NCBI GenBank assembly: GCA_964414425.1
Contig: CAYPWL010000016.1
Location: 1 to 64,000, forward strand
From: GYS-P2D sp964414425
GTDB lineage: Bacteria; Bacteroidota; Bacteroidia; Chitinophagales; Saprospiraceae
Direction of reading: 5' to 3'
DNA: 64,000 nt
Of this stretch, positions 41,539-51,630 are shown in pieces; the stretch's first letter is position 1, and the number at the start of each line of letters is the position of its first letter. The notes beneath the pieces are model-generated. The model was not told the DNA's origin and searched no databases. It was given only the letters and a program-made list of their open reading frames with translations. The position numbers and the translations under genes were made by a program.

Positions 41539-44139
41539 ATGACTAAGATTACACAGTCAATTGCTAATTTTTGGAATAGCGACAAAAAAAGATCATCACT
41601 CAAGTGGCTTTCACGCATACTTTGGGCTGGGACAATCATAGGCTTGCTTGCAGGGGTAATCATTATCACCACGGTGGCATATGGCGATCTCCCAGGGTTC
41701 GAAGACTTAGAAAATCCAAAATATGATTTGGCTTCAGGGATATACGACATCAATGGCGAGGAGTTTGGCAAGTATTTCATAGAGAATCGGCAGTTTATTG
41801 ATTACGACGAGCTATCGCCGCATGTCCGAGCGGCACTCTTTAGTGTTGAGGATGTCAGATTCTTTGATCATGCGGGTATCGACTTCAGAGCACTGGTACG
41901 AGTCGCGGTCAAAAGCGTACTCCTAAGACAGAGTAGTGCAGGAGGAGGAAGTACCATCTCTCAACAATTAGCTAAGCTATTATTTGATAGAGAGTCGTTG
42001 AGCGGCAAGTCCAAGATGTCCCGCGCAGTAGCGATTGCATCCATAAAATTTAAAGAGTGGATCACGGCGGTAAAACTCGAAAAAAGCTATACCAAGGAAG
42101 AGATCGTGGCCATGTATCTCAATAAGTTTGAGTTTATCAATGGCGCACATGGTATCAAGTCTGCCGCCGAGATATATTTTGGCAAGGACCAGAGAGATCT
42201 TAAGATTGATGAAGCAGCAACCCTAGTGGGTATGCTTAAGAATCCCGCTCGCTTCAATCCAGTGAGATTTGCAGAGCGCACTAAGGGTCGTAGAGATGTA
42301 GTATTAGGTCTGCTCTCCAATCGCGGTTTAATATCGGAGGCTAAGCGAGATAGCCTGGTAGCTCAACCGATCGACATGTCAGGATTTAAGCGTGCTAATC
42401 AGAGTGAGGGCATTGCCCCATACTTCCGAAGTGAACTGACTAAATGGCTCAAAGCATTGTTGCTCAAAGATGAATATCACAAGCCTGAAGGTGGCAAATA
42501 CGACGTCTATCGTGATGGACTTAGGATATATACGACCATCGATGTCCGATATCAGAAGTTGGCAGAGGAGGCCTTGTGGGATCATTTAGCCGTACTGCAA
42601 AAGCGATATTGGAGAGCATGGGATCGAAAGAATCCACTCACTTATGAGGCAGATGAGATTAAGCAGAAACTCATCATGGAATCTGTTGATCGGAGAGTAA
42701 GAGATACGGAGATCTATAAGAGTTTATACAAGAAATATTTCAACGATATAGCTACCAAGGCTCAGGATGAATTTGATCTCGATATCAAGGAGCCTACGAT
42801 ACGCCGATTGATGAATGATATAGCTTATCTGGACGAGATTCCACGTGAAGTGAGAGATAAATATCGCAAGGTGGTGACTTCAGATGCTGCTAAGGCACAG
42901 TGGTCTGCATTTCAAGCAGCGCTGAAAAAAGCCATGAAAGAAAAAGTTGAGTCAGATGTCTTTGCATATAATGAAGCTGGCTATGAGACTAAGACGATGA
43001 CACGGATGGATAGCCTCCTATATCATCTCAGACATCTCCAAGGGGGGCTACTCTCTGTAGATCCTAAAAATGGACATATAAAGGCTTGGGTTGGAGGAGC
43101 GGACCATAGATATTTTAAATTTGACCACGTTACCACCCGCAGGCAAGTCGGCTCGACTATCAAGCCATTTGTATATGCTACGGCAATAGGTGTACAAGGG
43201 ATCTCGCCATGTCAGGAGTTCAGCGATAGTCAATATACTATAGCGCCTGGAGACGCCGGCTTCCAGGTGGATGCTGAGTGGTCACCGTCCAATGCTAATG
43301 GACTGTTCACCGAGAACATGTACAACCTCTATCAGGGTCTACTTTACTCTAAGAACTCTATCACCATACGGATAGTCAAAGAGATGGGTACGATAGAACT
43401 GGTCAGAGACCTATTAGACAATGTAGGAATAGACAAAAACGAACGACTCCCGGGTGGTCGACTTATGGTACCAAGAGTGCCATCTATCGCCCTTGGGTCT
43501 GTCGATCTATCACTTATGCAGATGACGGGCGGGTATACCACATTTGCCAATAATGGCATCTATACGGAGCCAGTCTTTATAGATCGTATCGAGGATAAAA
43601 ATGGGAAGGTTATCTATCGCAGCTCCAAGTTTCAGCGTAGAGCCCTGAATCCCACTTATAATGCTGTGATGGTAGACATGCTGCAGAATAATACAGGTGG
43701 CGGCTTTGGATTAGGCTTGAAGAGTCCCAATGGTGGCAAGACAGGTACAACTAATGATTATGCTGATGGCTGGTTTATGGGTATCACGCCTAACCTTGTG
43801 ACAGGAGTGTGGGTCGGAGGAGATGAGAAATGGGTTAGATTTTACACCTTGGACAATGGGCAGGGATTTGTCATGGCAAGGCCAGTCTATCAGAACTATC
43901 TTAAGAAGATTGAGGCTTCAGAAGAAATAGGTTTTGACGTCAATGCCGCATTTGCCCAACCGCCTGCGGGAATAGAGGATATCATAGACTGTTCGCGCTA
44001 TAAGCAGAAAGAGCCAGAAATAGAACAGGAGGAGCGCTTACAGCAAAAAATTGATCTCGAGGTTTTCGATGATGAGTTCGGAGATATGTTCGACGAAGAA
44101 TTTGAAACCGAGCCAGTTGATACAAGTGGAGACTTTTAA
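41539..44139 (+). CDS. class A penicillin-binding protein (PBP1A type), second copy
   Basis: Tandem paralogue of the preceding gene with the same architecture. Anchor helix about 28-50. Glu104 in SVEDVRFFDHAG and GGSTISQQLAKLLF of the glycosyltransferase. Ser539 and Lys542 in GSTIKPF, SKNS and GGKTGTTNDYADGWF of the transpeptidase. A long insertion between domains again carries many charged residues (about 345-480). The C-terminus is an acidic tail (EEERLQQKIDLEVFDDEFGD). 866 residues. The two copies are clearly diverged, so the duplication is old. Confidence 0.95.
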   Translation: MTKITQSIANFWNSDKKRSSLKWLSRILWAGTIIGLLAGVIIITTVAYGDLPGFEDLENPKYDLASGIYDINGEEFGKYFIENRQFIDYDELSPHVRAALFSVEDVRFFDHAGIDFRALVRVAVKSVLLRQSSAGGGSTISQQLAKLLFDRESLSGKSKMSRAVAIASIKFKEWITAVKLEKSYTKEEIVAMYLNKFEFINGAHGIKSAAEIYFGKDQRDLKIDEAATLVGMLKNPARFNPVRFAERTKGRRDVVLGLLSNRGLISEAKRDSLVAQPIDMSGFKRANQSEGIAPYFRSELTKWLKALLLKDEYHKPEGGKYDVYRDGLRIYTTIDVRYQKLAEEALWDHLAVLQKRYWRAWDRKNPLTYEADEIKQKLIMESVDRRVRDTEIYKSLYKKYFNDIATKAQDEFDLDIKEPTIRRLMNDIAYLDEIPREVRDKYRKVVTSDAAKAQWSAFQAALKKAMKEKVESDVFAYNEAGYETKTMTRMDSLLYHLRHLQGGLLSVDPKNGHIKAWVGGADHRYFKFDHVTTRRQVGSTIKPFVYATAIGVQGISPCQEFSDSQYTIAPGDAGFQVDAEWSPSNANGLFTENMYNLYQGLLYSKNSITIRIVKEMGTIELVRDLLDNVGIDKNERLPGGRLMVPRVPSIALGSVDLSLMQMTGGYTTFANNGIYTEPVFIDRIEDKNGKVIYRSSKFQRRALNPTYNAVMVDMLQNNTGGGFGLGLKSPNGGKTGTTNDYADGWFMGITPNLVTGVWVGGDEKWVRFYTLDNGQGFVMARPVYQNYLKKIEASEEIGFDVNAAFAQPPAGIEDIIDCSRYKQKEPEIEQEERLQQKIDLEVFDDEFGDMFDEEFETEPVDTSGDF

Positions 44140-44162
44140 CTCATATAGGTCTGTTCTTTAAT

Positions 44163-44177
44163 ATATTGCGACAATAT
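44163..44177. repeat. short perfect palindrome upstream of T9SS type B protein
   Basis: ATATTG CGA CAATAT is a perfect 15-base inverted repeat located 39 bases before the start codon. Possible regulator site; no supporting context. Confidence 0.25.
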
Positions 44178-44215
44178 TTATAGGAATTTGTTGTTTTCAT
44201 TTAGGTGATTCGCCT

Positions 44216-45892
44216 ATGAGATTGTGTCGCATTCTAATTATTTTACTCTTTGCATTATTGGCTTCAAGTGTGACAGCACAGGAGAGCTACCGCATTCGTT
44301 TAGCGATATCTGATATAGACACTACAGCAAGAACAGCCTGCTATGATCTCCAATTTGCCAATGGCAGCAATATTGAGTGGTCCTTGAGTAATGCCAACGT
44401 TTTTCTGTTTTATGATTTTTCTCGAGCATGCTTGCTGCCTGAACAATCCAGTTTGCTCTTAGATGATGTAATCTTCGACCTCAACGATTTAGTTCGTACC
44501 AGTGATACGACCTCAGTACCAGGATTTCCATTGCCTTATGGTGCAACATTGGGATCTACCAGAGTAGGGTTCTCGACCAGTGAGCAAGGCGTGTTACTAG
44601 ACACCTTAGGTACCTGGCTCAGTACGGTTGAGTTGTGTTTCGCACTTAAGTTTGACGATATCACGGATGCATCGACCTGTTTTATCACCGATTTTATGAA
44701 TGATGAAACACAGGCATTACTGCCGGTAACTGATATTGTGCAGAGATCGGACCCCCAGCTACTTTTTGTGGATATACCTCGTGATACAGCGATTAATATA
44801 AGACCTGATGGTACACGGACGTCTTGTTTCATCTTAGAAGAGAATACTGTCGAGATGTGCACAGATGGCATCGACAATGACGAGGATGGCTTAGTAGACT
44901 GCGATGATATTTCCTCTTGTACTCCCGAAATGCCCAGTTTCAATATTAATTCGCCAGGAGGATGCGATGAGAGGCCGTCATTAATTAGAATAAATGGTGT
45001 AAACGGAAATGCCAGCTATAGCTTAGATGGGATTACGTTTCAAGAGGATAGCATTTTTACGGATTTGCCGGCTGGAGACTATGAGATTTTTGTGCGTAAA
45101 AATGATGTCTCTGAGTGCATGATTATGACCTTTGTTATGTTAGAGCAGGAGGAGTGTCGAGAGAACGATGATACCCTATGTGCTGATGGCATAGATAATG
45201 ATGATGACGGTTTAGTAGATTGCGATGATCCAGATTGTATCCCAAGGATCGCTGATGTGGATATCGTAAATGCTACTGATTGTCCAGATTTATCTGACGG
45301 TGCAATCTCACTGATTAATGATCTTGAAGGGGATTTCTCAATAAGTATAGATAGTGGAGCTACTTATACAGTTGGCACTGGTGTTATGGATCTCGCGATA
45401 GGACGCTACAATGTCTTCATTCAAAATAATACGACTGGCTGTATTGCAGAACATGATCAGAACCCTGTTATTATAGCAAGTAACGTTACTTGCCCTGTGG
45501 AAATGGGTTTTTGTAGTGATGGAATAGACAATGATGGAGACGGCCTCATAGATTGTCTGGATCCAGAGTGCTTGGGGGAGCTGGCATGTGGTGATTTCCC
45601 TATCTATTATATTCCTAATTCGATCAACCCATTCTCGACACAGGGTAACGATGTATTTGGGGTGTTTAGCAATGATGATGCTCCTATTGTGATTAACGAG
45701 CTGGATGTATTTGATCGATGGGGTAATCAAGTTTATTCATTATCACAGACACCTGTTCAAGCTATCGAGATGTTTTGGGATGGCACGTTTCAAAATGAAG
45801 TAGTATCTCCCGGTATATATCTTTATCGAGCTGTATTGTCCGCTGGGCCACTACAAGACGAGGCACTAGGTAATGTGTCCGTCATTTACTAG
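44216..45892 (+). CDS. secreted protein with Cys/Asp repeats and T9SS type B sorting domain
   Basis: Signal peptide residues 1-21 (ILIILLFALLASSVTAQ). The C-terminal about 95 residues (YIPNSINPFSTQGNDVFGVF, then VFDRWGNQVY, MFWDGTFQNEVVSPGIYLYRAVL) are the gliding-motility-associated CHU_C/type B sorting domain for export by T9SS. Three copies of a C-x-DGIDNDxDGLxDC-x4-C unit occur at bases 44858-44920, 45179-45238 and 45512-45571; their Asp/Asn spacing resembles EF-hand-like calcium loops closed by disulfides. The N-terminal about 200 residues are unassigned beta-rich sequence. Likely a surface or adhesin protein. Confidence 0.85.
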   Translation: MRLCRILIILLFALLASSVTAQESYRIRLAISDIDTTARTACYDLQFANGSNIEWSLSNANVFLFYDFSRACLLPEQSSLLLDDVIFDLNDLVRTSDTTSVPGFPLPYGATLGSTRVGFSTSEQGVLLDTLGTWLSTVELCFALKFDDITDASTCFITDFMNDETQALLPVTDIVQRSDPQLLFVDIPRDTAINIRPDGTRTSCFILEENTVEMCTDGIDNDEDGLVDCDDISSCTPEMPSFNINSPGGCDERPSLIRINGVNGNASYSLDGITFQEDSIFTDLPAGDYEIFVRKNDVSECMIMTFVMLEQEECRENDDTLCADGIDNDDDGLVDCDDPDCIPRIADVDIVNATDCPDLSDGAISLINDLEGDFSISIDSGATYTVGTGVMDLAIGRYNVFIQNNTTGCIAEHDQNPVIIASNVTCPVEMGFCSDGIDNDGDGLIDCLDPECLGELACGDFPIYYIPNSINPFSTQGNDVFGVFSNDDAPIVINELDVFDRWGNQVYSLSQTPVQAIEMFWDGTFQNEVVSPGIYLYRAVLSAGPLQDEALGNVSVIY

Positions 45893-45905
45893 CTGCTTCA
45901 GTAGC

Positions 45906-45926
45906 AGGGCTGGAATTAAAGGCCCT
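45906..45926 (+). terminator. hairpin between the two T9SS cargo genes
   Basis: AGGGC (45906-45910) pairs with GCCCT (45922-45926) after the type B gene stop. No T-run follows, so termination is weakly supported. Confidence 0.25.
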
Positions 45927-45958
45927 AAATGATTAACTTACTTAACTGAATTGAAAAC

Positions 45959-48900
45959 ATGATAAACCGCTTATTACCTTTTCTTTTTGCGATGTTGGTT
46001 GTCTCGAGTCTATCTGCTCAGAAGCTATGGCTCTATGAAGGCCTGACTCCAGTTGAAACCATCGATGCTGAGACATTGCCGATTCAGGACAATGTTAAGC
46101 TCAGAGATAAGGCTAACAGGCAACCTAAAAATGGTCCACTCACATTTGCTGAGCCGATCAACACAGATTTTAAAATTAATCAGCGTGGTACATGGGAGAG
46201 TATTGAGGGAGATAGACAAGTATGGCGACTACGGGTTAAGAGTCCTGGAGCATATTCACTCAATCTCGGATTTGAAGAATTTTACTTGCCACCCTCCGCA
46301 GTGATGTTTCTGTCTGATGCAGATAAGACACATGTTATAGGACCACTTACCGCTGACGACAACGAGGATCACAGACAGTGGTGGTCACCAGTTATCCCAG
46401 GAGACGATATCGTTATTGAGATCCAGATAGACTCAGAAGACAGATCTGATCTGGTAGCTAATCTGACTAAAGTAAATCATGACTTTTCTGGTTTTGGTGC
46501 GGCACTATCAGGATCATGTAATGTCGATGTAATTTGTGATGAAGATGATGGCTTTGAATTGATTAATCAGTATCGAGATTTAATCAATAGCGTTGGGATG
46601 TATTCTATCAATGGCTTCAATGCTTGTTCCGGATCATTAATCAACACAACCGAGAACGATTGCACACCTTATTTTCTAACAGCATTCCATTGTGAGCTTA
46701 GGCAAAGTAATGCTGCGACTGTTGTGGTATACTGGAATTTTGAAAATTCTACTTGTCGACCTCCAGGCTCAGCAGCGAGTGGTGCAGACGGAGATGGACC
46801 TTTGACTAACTTTAATTCAGGCGCTCGAGTAGTCTCAGAATTTCAGCCAACAGATTTCACTTTGATTGAACTGGACGATGCTGTTAATCCTGAGTTTCAA
46901 CCATTTTATTCAGGATGGAATGTTGATGGTGAAGTGTTTGATACAGTACTCTGTATTCATCATCCACAGACAGAAGAAAAAAGAATAAGCTTTGAGTTTG
47001 ATCCGACAGTACCATTTTCCAATGAGTTTTTTATGCGTGTTAACGATTGGGATATAGGAACTACTGAGTCGGGCTCTTCGGGTTCGCCGCTCTATACGAC
47101 ATCGGGAGAAATCATCGGTCAGTTGACAGGAGGACTTGCAGCATGTGGCAATGATCAATTTGACGAATATGGAATGCTAAAGTTGAGCTGGACTGGAGGT
47201 GGTACGCCAGAGACTCGATTGAGAGATTGGCTTGATCCAGGCAGTTCAGGCCGCCTCACTATGACTGGAAGATCATGCGTGAGTGTAGCTTCGCTGAGTC
47301 CTATGAATATTTCGGCTTGTAGAACGAATAGTTCTACCGTTCAGACTGTCATCTCAGTTGGGTCAGGCTATGAAAATGGTGCTAACGTATCGCTCGGAGA
47401 ATTACCATCGGGGGTGTCAGGCACACTCTCGTCTGACCGACTTACACCAAACACATCTGTCACAGTCACGCTTGACATAAGCCAACTTACCACGGATTTC
47501 GATGGTCAAATCGAAATAATTATAGAAGATGATTTTGGAATAGAAAGAGTGACAGTCTCAGCTAGCTTAGATGCTGATGCGCCAACTGTGCCTCAGCTAT
47601 TAGCACCGTCTAATAATGAACAGGATGTGAGCTTTGATGCTACTTTTAGTTGGACGGAGTCTGGAGATAACTATAATTTAGAATTGTCCACTACTTCGGA
47701 TTTTAGTCAGATATTCTTTAGTACTTCTGAACTCAACCAAAATGAAATAGATATTCCAAATCTTGAGACTAATACTACATATTTCTGGCGAATAGAATCA
47801 ATTAACTCTTGTGGTATGAGCGGCTTTTCCCAAGCTTCATCTTTTACCACAGGGGACATCTCATGCAGTAGTATTACATCGTCAGATGGTCCAATTTCTA
47901 TAGCATCTGTGCCTAATGTAATCACTAGTACGATTGTTATTGCGGATGATTTCGAGATTGTAGATCTTAATGTTATGGATATCATAGGTACGCATACCTT
48001 TATATCCGATCTTGAATTTAGATTGATAGGGCCTAATGGTACAACAGCCAATCTATTGATCCAGGCATGTGGTAATGAAGATAATTTCAACGTGTCCTTT
48101 GATGATGAGAGTGATAACACTATTATCGTTTGCCCATTTAATGATGGCACGGTATATCGACCTGTCTCACCTCTTTCGGTTTTTGATGGTATGTCGTCGC
48201 TGGGTTCTTGGACATTAGAGATTACTGATGACTTCAATATTGATGGGGGGAGATTTGACTCTTGGAGATTAGAGATGTGCCTCAATGGAGGAACACTTAC
48301 TAATGAGAATCCCGAGCCGATGGATCAAGACTGCGATCAGACACAATCTTCTAACAATCCTCTTACGATCTCGGATCAAATTGAGCCAGCAGTTTCATCC
48401 ATAGAAATCACAGACGATTTCATCATCGATGATATAAATATCCTCAATGTGACTGGTACGCACTCTTTCGTTGGAGACCTTGACTTCACGCTTATCGGAC
48501 CTAATGGAATGAGGGTGGCGTTGATTCAGAGTCAGTGTGGCGCCAATAATGACTTCAATGTGTCTTTTGATGATGAGAGTAACCTTACCGAATTTTCATG
48601 TCCATTTACTAATGGATTGGCTTATCGATCGGCTGAGCCTTTGAATGTTTTTAGAGGTATGTCCTCACAGGGAGTATGGTCAATAGAGATCAGCGATCAG
48701 ACTGCATTTGATGATGGAGTGTTTAACTCTTGGACACTGGAGCTGTGCAGAGCTGAAGGCACTATGGTTAGTCGTTCCGCTGCGGTAAGTCCGTCACAAT
48801 TGGCATTATGTGAGAAGTTTTTTGATCCCATCACATTTACCATAGACCTGACAGGAAGTTATGATGAAGCCATCTCGATTGAGCTGCAAGATGGTAATGG

Positions 48901-49615
48901 CAATATAATAGGTGCACCAGTAGAGACCAATAGCGCTGGCGATCTTGAGATTACGCTTAATGATGGTAGTAGATTCTTCGATACTGCTAATAACACCATG
49001 ACTTTAGTCATTTCAGATACACGAGGAAGTACGTCTGTCGAGGTTCCTGTTGAAGTTCAGATTGATGATCTTGTTGTCCAACAGGTGTCACCTGGAGATG
49101 GTGCAGTAGACGTCGATTTGGAACCTACATTCCAATGGTCTACTACAGTGTCTTCGATTGATTTTCAACTGAGACTTCTCGATGACTCAGGTGCAGAAGT
49201 ATTGAATATGATGCTTGGAGAGGTCATAGATACTTTTACACTGACTTCAAGACTCACTCCTCTGACTACGTATCAATGGAGCGTGGCCGCAATAGGGGAG
49301 TGTTCTCCAGATTTTGTTACTGAGTTGGCGTCATTCACTACCAGAAATACGACCTCTACGTCTGATATATCAGAAAGTGATATTAATGTATATCCAAATC
49401 CAGTAGCCGATCAATTGACTATAGCCAAAGAGACGGCCTGGATAGGGGAGGTAAGCTTTAGACTATTTAATGCTCAAGGAGTATTGATGCGTGAAGTTCA
49501 ATTGGATCAGGAATTGTCTGTAGTTGATCTTAACGATATGCCAGTCGGTGCATATTTCTATCAGATTACCGAGGGAGATGACAGCTTCATACAGCGTCTG
49601 ATAATTGTGAGATAG
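45959..49615 (+). CDS. secreted trypsin-like serine protease with two P-domains and T9SS type A sorting domain
   Basis: Signal peptide residues 1-20. Lysyl-endopeptidase-like chymotrypsin fold at about 180-440: His244 (LTAFHC), Asp299 (TDFTLIELD) and Ser374 (GSSGSPLY) form the expected triad. A fibronectin-like module (about 540-630) and two proprotein-convertase P-domains (about 635-775 and 790-930; each with GTHxFxxDLxFxLIGPNG and NVSFDDES) follow, then a second fibronectin-like region. A type A sorting signal closes the protein (NVYPNPVADQLTI, then PVGAYFYQI). 1218 residues. An exported digestive protease with modular substrate-binding domains. Confidence 0.9.
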   Translation: MINRLLPFLFAMLVVSSLSAQKLWLYEGLTPVETIDAETLPIQDNVKLRDKANRQPKNGPLTFAEPINTDFKINQRGTWESIEGDRQVWRLRVKSPGAYSLNLGFEEFYLPPSAVMFLSDADKTHVIGPLTADDNEDHRQWWSPVIPGDDIVIEIQIDSEDRSDLVANLTKVNHDFSGFGAALSGSCNVDVICDEDDGFELINQYRDLINSVGMYSINGFNACSGSLINTTENDCTPYFLTAFHCELRQSNAATVVVYWNFENSTCRPPGSAASGADGDGPLTNFNSGARVVSEFQPTDFTLIELDDAVNPEFQPFYSGWNVDGEVFDTVLCIHHPQTEEKRISFEFDPTVPFSNEFFMRVNDWDIGTTESGSSGSPLYTTSGEIIGQLTGGLAACGNDQFDEYGMLKLSWTGGGTPETRLRDWLDPGSSGRLTMTGRSCVSVASLSPMNISACRTNSSTVQTVISVGSGYENGANVSLGELPSGVSGTLSSDRLTPNTSVTVTLDISQLTTDFDGQIEIIIEDDFGIERVTVSASLDADAPTVPQLLAPSNNEQDVSFDATFSWTESGDNYNLELSTTSDFSQIFFSTSELNQNEIDIPNLETNTTYFWRIESINSCGMSGFSQASSFTTGDISCSSITSSDGPISIASVPNVITSTIVIADDFEIVDLNVMDIIGTHTFISDLEFRLIGPNGTTANLLIQACGNEDNFNVSFDDESDNTIIVCPFNDGTVYRPVSPLSVFDGMSSLGSWTLEITDDFNIDGGRFDSWRLEMCLNGGTLTNENPEPMDQDCDQTQSSNNPLTISDQIEPAVSSIEITDDFIIDDINILNVTGTHSFVGDLDFTLIGPNGMRVALIQSQCGANNDFNVSFDDESNLTEFSCPFTNGLAYRSAEPLNVFRGMSSQGVWSIEISDQTAFDDGVFNSWTLELCRAEGTMVSRSAAVSPSQLALCEKFFDPITFTIDLTGSYDEAISIELQDGNGNIIGAPVETNSAGDLEITLNDGSRFFDTANNTMTLVISDTRGSTSVEVPVEVQIDDLVVQQVSPGDGAVDVDLEPTFQWSTTVSSIDFQLRLLDDSGAEVLNMMLGEVIDTFTLTSRLTPLTTYQWSVAAIGECSPDFVTELASFTTRNTTSTSDISESDINVYPNPVADQLTIAKETAWIGEVSFRLFNAQGVLMREVQLDQELSVVDLNDMPVGAYFYQITEGDDSFIQRLIIVR

Positions 49616-49622
49616 GTGTCTA

Positions 49623-50480
49623 TTATGTAATCTGGATCCAGTAGGATCCGCCATGCTTTTCACCAGATGTGAGATGTGGTAGTGACCATATTGATGCCAT
49701 CTGATCTTGATAGTTCTTTTCTTGGGATACGTAGTATGCAGGCATGATCGTCTTATATCGATCAGGATTGGACAGGATTATTGCCATCAAGGCATATTGC
49801 TCTGAGTAGTAGCGATCACACATAGACTGGGGATAGTCATACGGTATATATATATCGTGGATATGGACGATAACACCTGTGTTCAAGCGATGCAGTATCT
49901 CAGTGAATACTACCATGGCATCAGAGTTAGGTAGCACCCGATGAGAGTTATCTATGAACAAGATGTCTCCTGCATTAAGGGTATCACATATCTCATTAAT
50001 ATCGCAGTCTTCGAGTCTTTTCCTGATGATCTGGTCCGATAGATCATCTATTGTGGCTCTAGGATGAGGATCTATAGATGTGATGCTGGACTCAATCTTA
50101 TGATCACCTATTGCGGCTCGGATCACCTTTGTGCTGTTACCCGAACCTACCTCTATCACGTATCTCGGTTTATGATGTACCATGAGCGCATATAACAGCA
50201 TCATATCGAGAGCTGGCACATATCCATTATTCCATTTTGGCTGGGTATCATCTTGACTATTGGAGACGGTTTGCCAAGATTTAAACTGGTCGACATGGCT
50301 GATCAGCAAAGTGATGATCTCTTCATAGGTAGACTCATGACGAGTTATTATTTCCTTTAGCTTGGGATGCCCACCATTATCCAGAGTATAGCGAGGTTTG
50401 ACCTCTACGGGATAGTCCAGATGTACTGTCTGAAATTTTGGGTTTATAAATCGATACCAGCTTTTGATCTTAGCTATCAT
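49623..50480 (-). CDS. class I SAM-dependent methyltransferase-like protein
   Basis: The SAM-binding motif I is visible at YVIEVGSGNSTKVIRAAI (about 121-138). SITSIDPHPR and DILFIDNSHRVLPN follow in the expected order of the Rossmann fold, with GVIVHIHDIYIPYDYP and a substrate-side C-terminus. 285 residues, no signal peptide. The group (Methyltransf_24-like) acts on sugars or small molecules; the target here is unknown. It converges with the protease gene, leaving a 7-base gap, and lies 3 bases downstream of rlmN. Confidence 0.75.
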   Translation of the reverse strand: MIAKIKSWYRFINPKFQTVHLDYPVEVKPRYTLDNGGHPKLKEIITRHESTYEEIITLLISHVDQFKSWQTVSNSQDDTQPKWNNGYVPALDMMLLYALMVHHKPRYVIEVGSGNSTKVIRAAIGDHKIESSITSIDPHPRATIDDLSDQIIRKRLEDCDINEICDTLNAGDILFIDNSHRVLPNSDAMVVFTEILHRLNTGVIVHIHDIYIPYDYPQSMCDRYYSEQYALMAIILSNPDRYKTIMPAYYVSQEKNYQDQMASIWSLPHLTSGEKHGGSYWIQIT

Positions 50481-50483
50481 ATC

Positions 50484-51572
50484 TTACTTATTAGCTAATT
50501 GACCACATGCGGCATCAATATCCTTGCCGCGACTCTTGCGGACAGTAACCATGATGCCATGATTCCTGAGCTCTGTTGCAAATTGATCTATAGTTAGTGG
50601 CTCTGATTTTTCATAATCCACACCATCTATAGGATTATACTCTATGATGTTGACGAGGACAGGATAGTGCTTACAGAGCTTGACTAGCTTGCGCGCATCC
50701 TCTTTGGAGTCATTGTACCCTTTGAATGTAATGTACTCATAGCTAATCTTGTTTTTGGTGATCTGATAGTAGTACTTGATGGCCTCCACTAACGATTCTA
50801 AATCGTTTTGCTCATTGATCGGCATGATCTCGTCACGCTTCTTATCATCAGCGGCATGAAGCGACAGTGCCAGATTGACCTTGGAGTTATTATCAGCTAA
50901 CTTTTTAATCATTTTAGCAACGCCTGCTGTGCTGAGCGTAATTCGTTTGGCTGACATGCCAAGTCCATCTGGAGAGGAGATCAGATCGATACTCTTCATG
51001 ACATTAGCATAGTTGAGCAGGGGTTCGCCCATACCCATATATACGATATTAGTCAGGTTGGCTCCGTACTCTATATTGCAGGTTTGATTGACCCGATAGA
51101 CCTGATCGTAGATTTCTCCCGGCGTAAGATTTCGCATGCGTTTCATCTGCCCCGTAGCACAAAATTTACAGCTGAGACTACAGCCCACTTGTGAGGATAC
51201 ACAGACGGTGTATCGTTTTTCATGTGGCACTGGGATCAACACAGACTCTATCATGTGATTGTCATGGAGTCTATATCTGATCTTGATGGTGCCATCCCAG
51301 CTGTGTTGTATGACATCCTGATGTATGCCACGTATATCATAAGTCTCTGCGAGTTGGGCACGTAGAGAGACACTGAGATTAGTCATTTCCTCAAAATCAA
51401 TAGCCCCTTTCTGCCATAACCATTGATAAATCTGGCGACCACGAAACTTGGGTTGACCCAATTTGACCAGTTCTTGCTCCAGACCTGATAGGGTCAATGA
51501 TCTGATATCAGCTTTTTCTGCCACTTGCGCCATGATACAAAAATGCGATATTTCAGCTTTACCATAAGCCAT
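50484..51572 (-). CDS. rlmN: dual-specificity rRNA/tRNA adenine C2-methyltransferase RlmN
   Basis: Radical-SAM enzyme methylating A2503 of 23S rRNA and A37 of some tRNAs. The CxxxCxxC cluster is Cys131, Cys135 and Cys138 (GCSLSCKFCATGQ). SSQVGCSLSC, MGMGEPLLNY and LAPSLHA-like LNLALSLHAADDKKR complete the core, and the C-terminal VRKSRGKDIDAACGQL holds the second catalytic Cys. An in-frame Met at 51533 (MAQVAEKADIRSL) is an alternative start 13 codons in. 362 residues as given. Confidence 0.94.
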   Translation of the reverse strand: MAYGKAEISHFCIMAQVAEKADIRSLTLSGLEQELVKLGQPKFRGRQIYQWLWQKGAIDFEEMTNLSVSLRAQLAETYDIRGIHQDVIQHSWDGTIKIRYRLHDNHMIESVLIPVPHEKRYTVCVSSQVGCSLSCKFCATGQMKRMRNLTPGEIYDQVYRVNQTCNIEYGANLTNIVYMGMGEPLLNYANVMKSIDLISSPDGLGMSAKRITLSTAGVAKMIKKLADNNSKVNLALSLHAADDKKRDEIMPINEQNDLESLVEAIKYYYQITKNKISYEYITFKGYNDSKEDARKLVKLCKHYPVLVNIIEYNPIDGVDYEKSEPLTIDQFATELRNHGIMVTVRKSRGKDIDAACGQLANK

Positions 51573-51630
51573 ACTCTCGATATCATACTTAAGAGTTTTA
51601 AATGCTCGTTATCTCTGCATCTACTGAATT

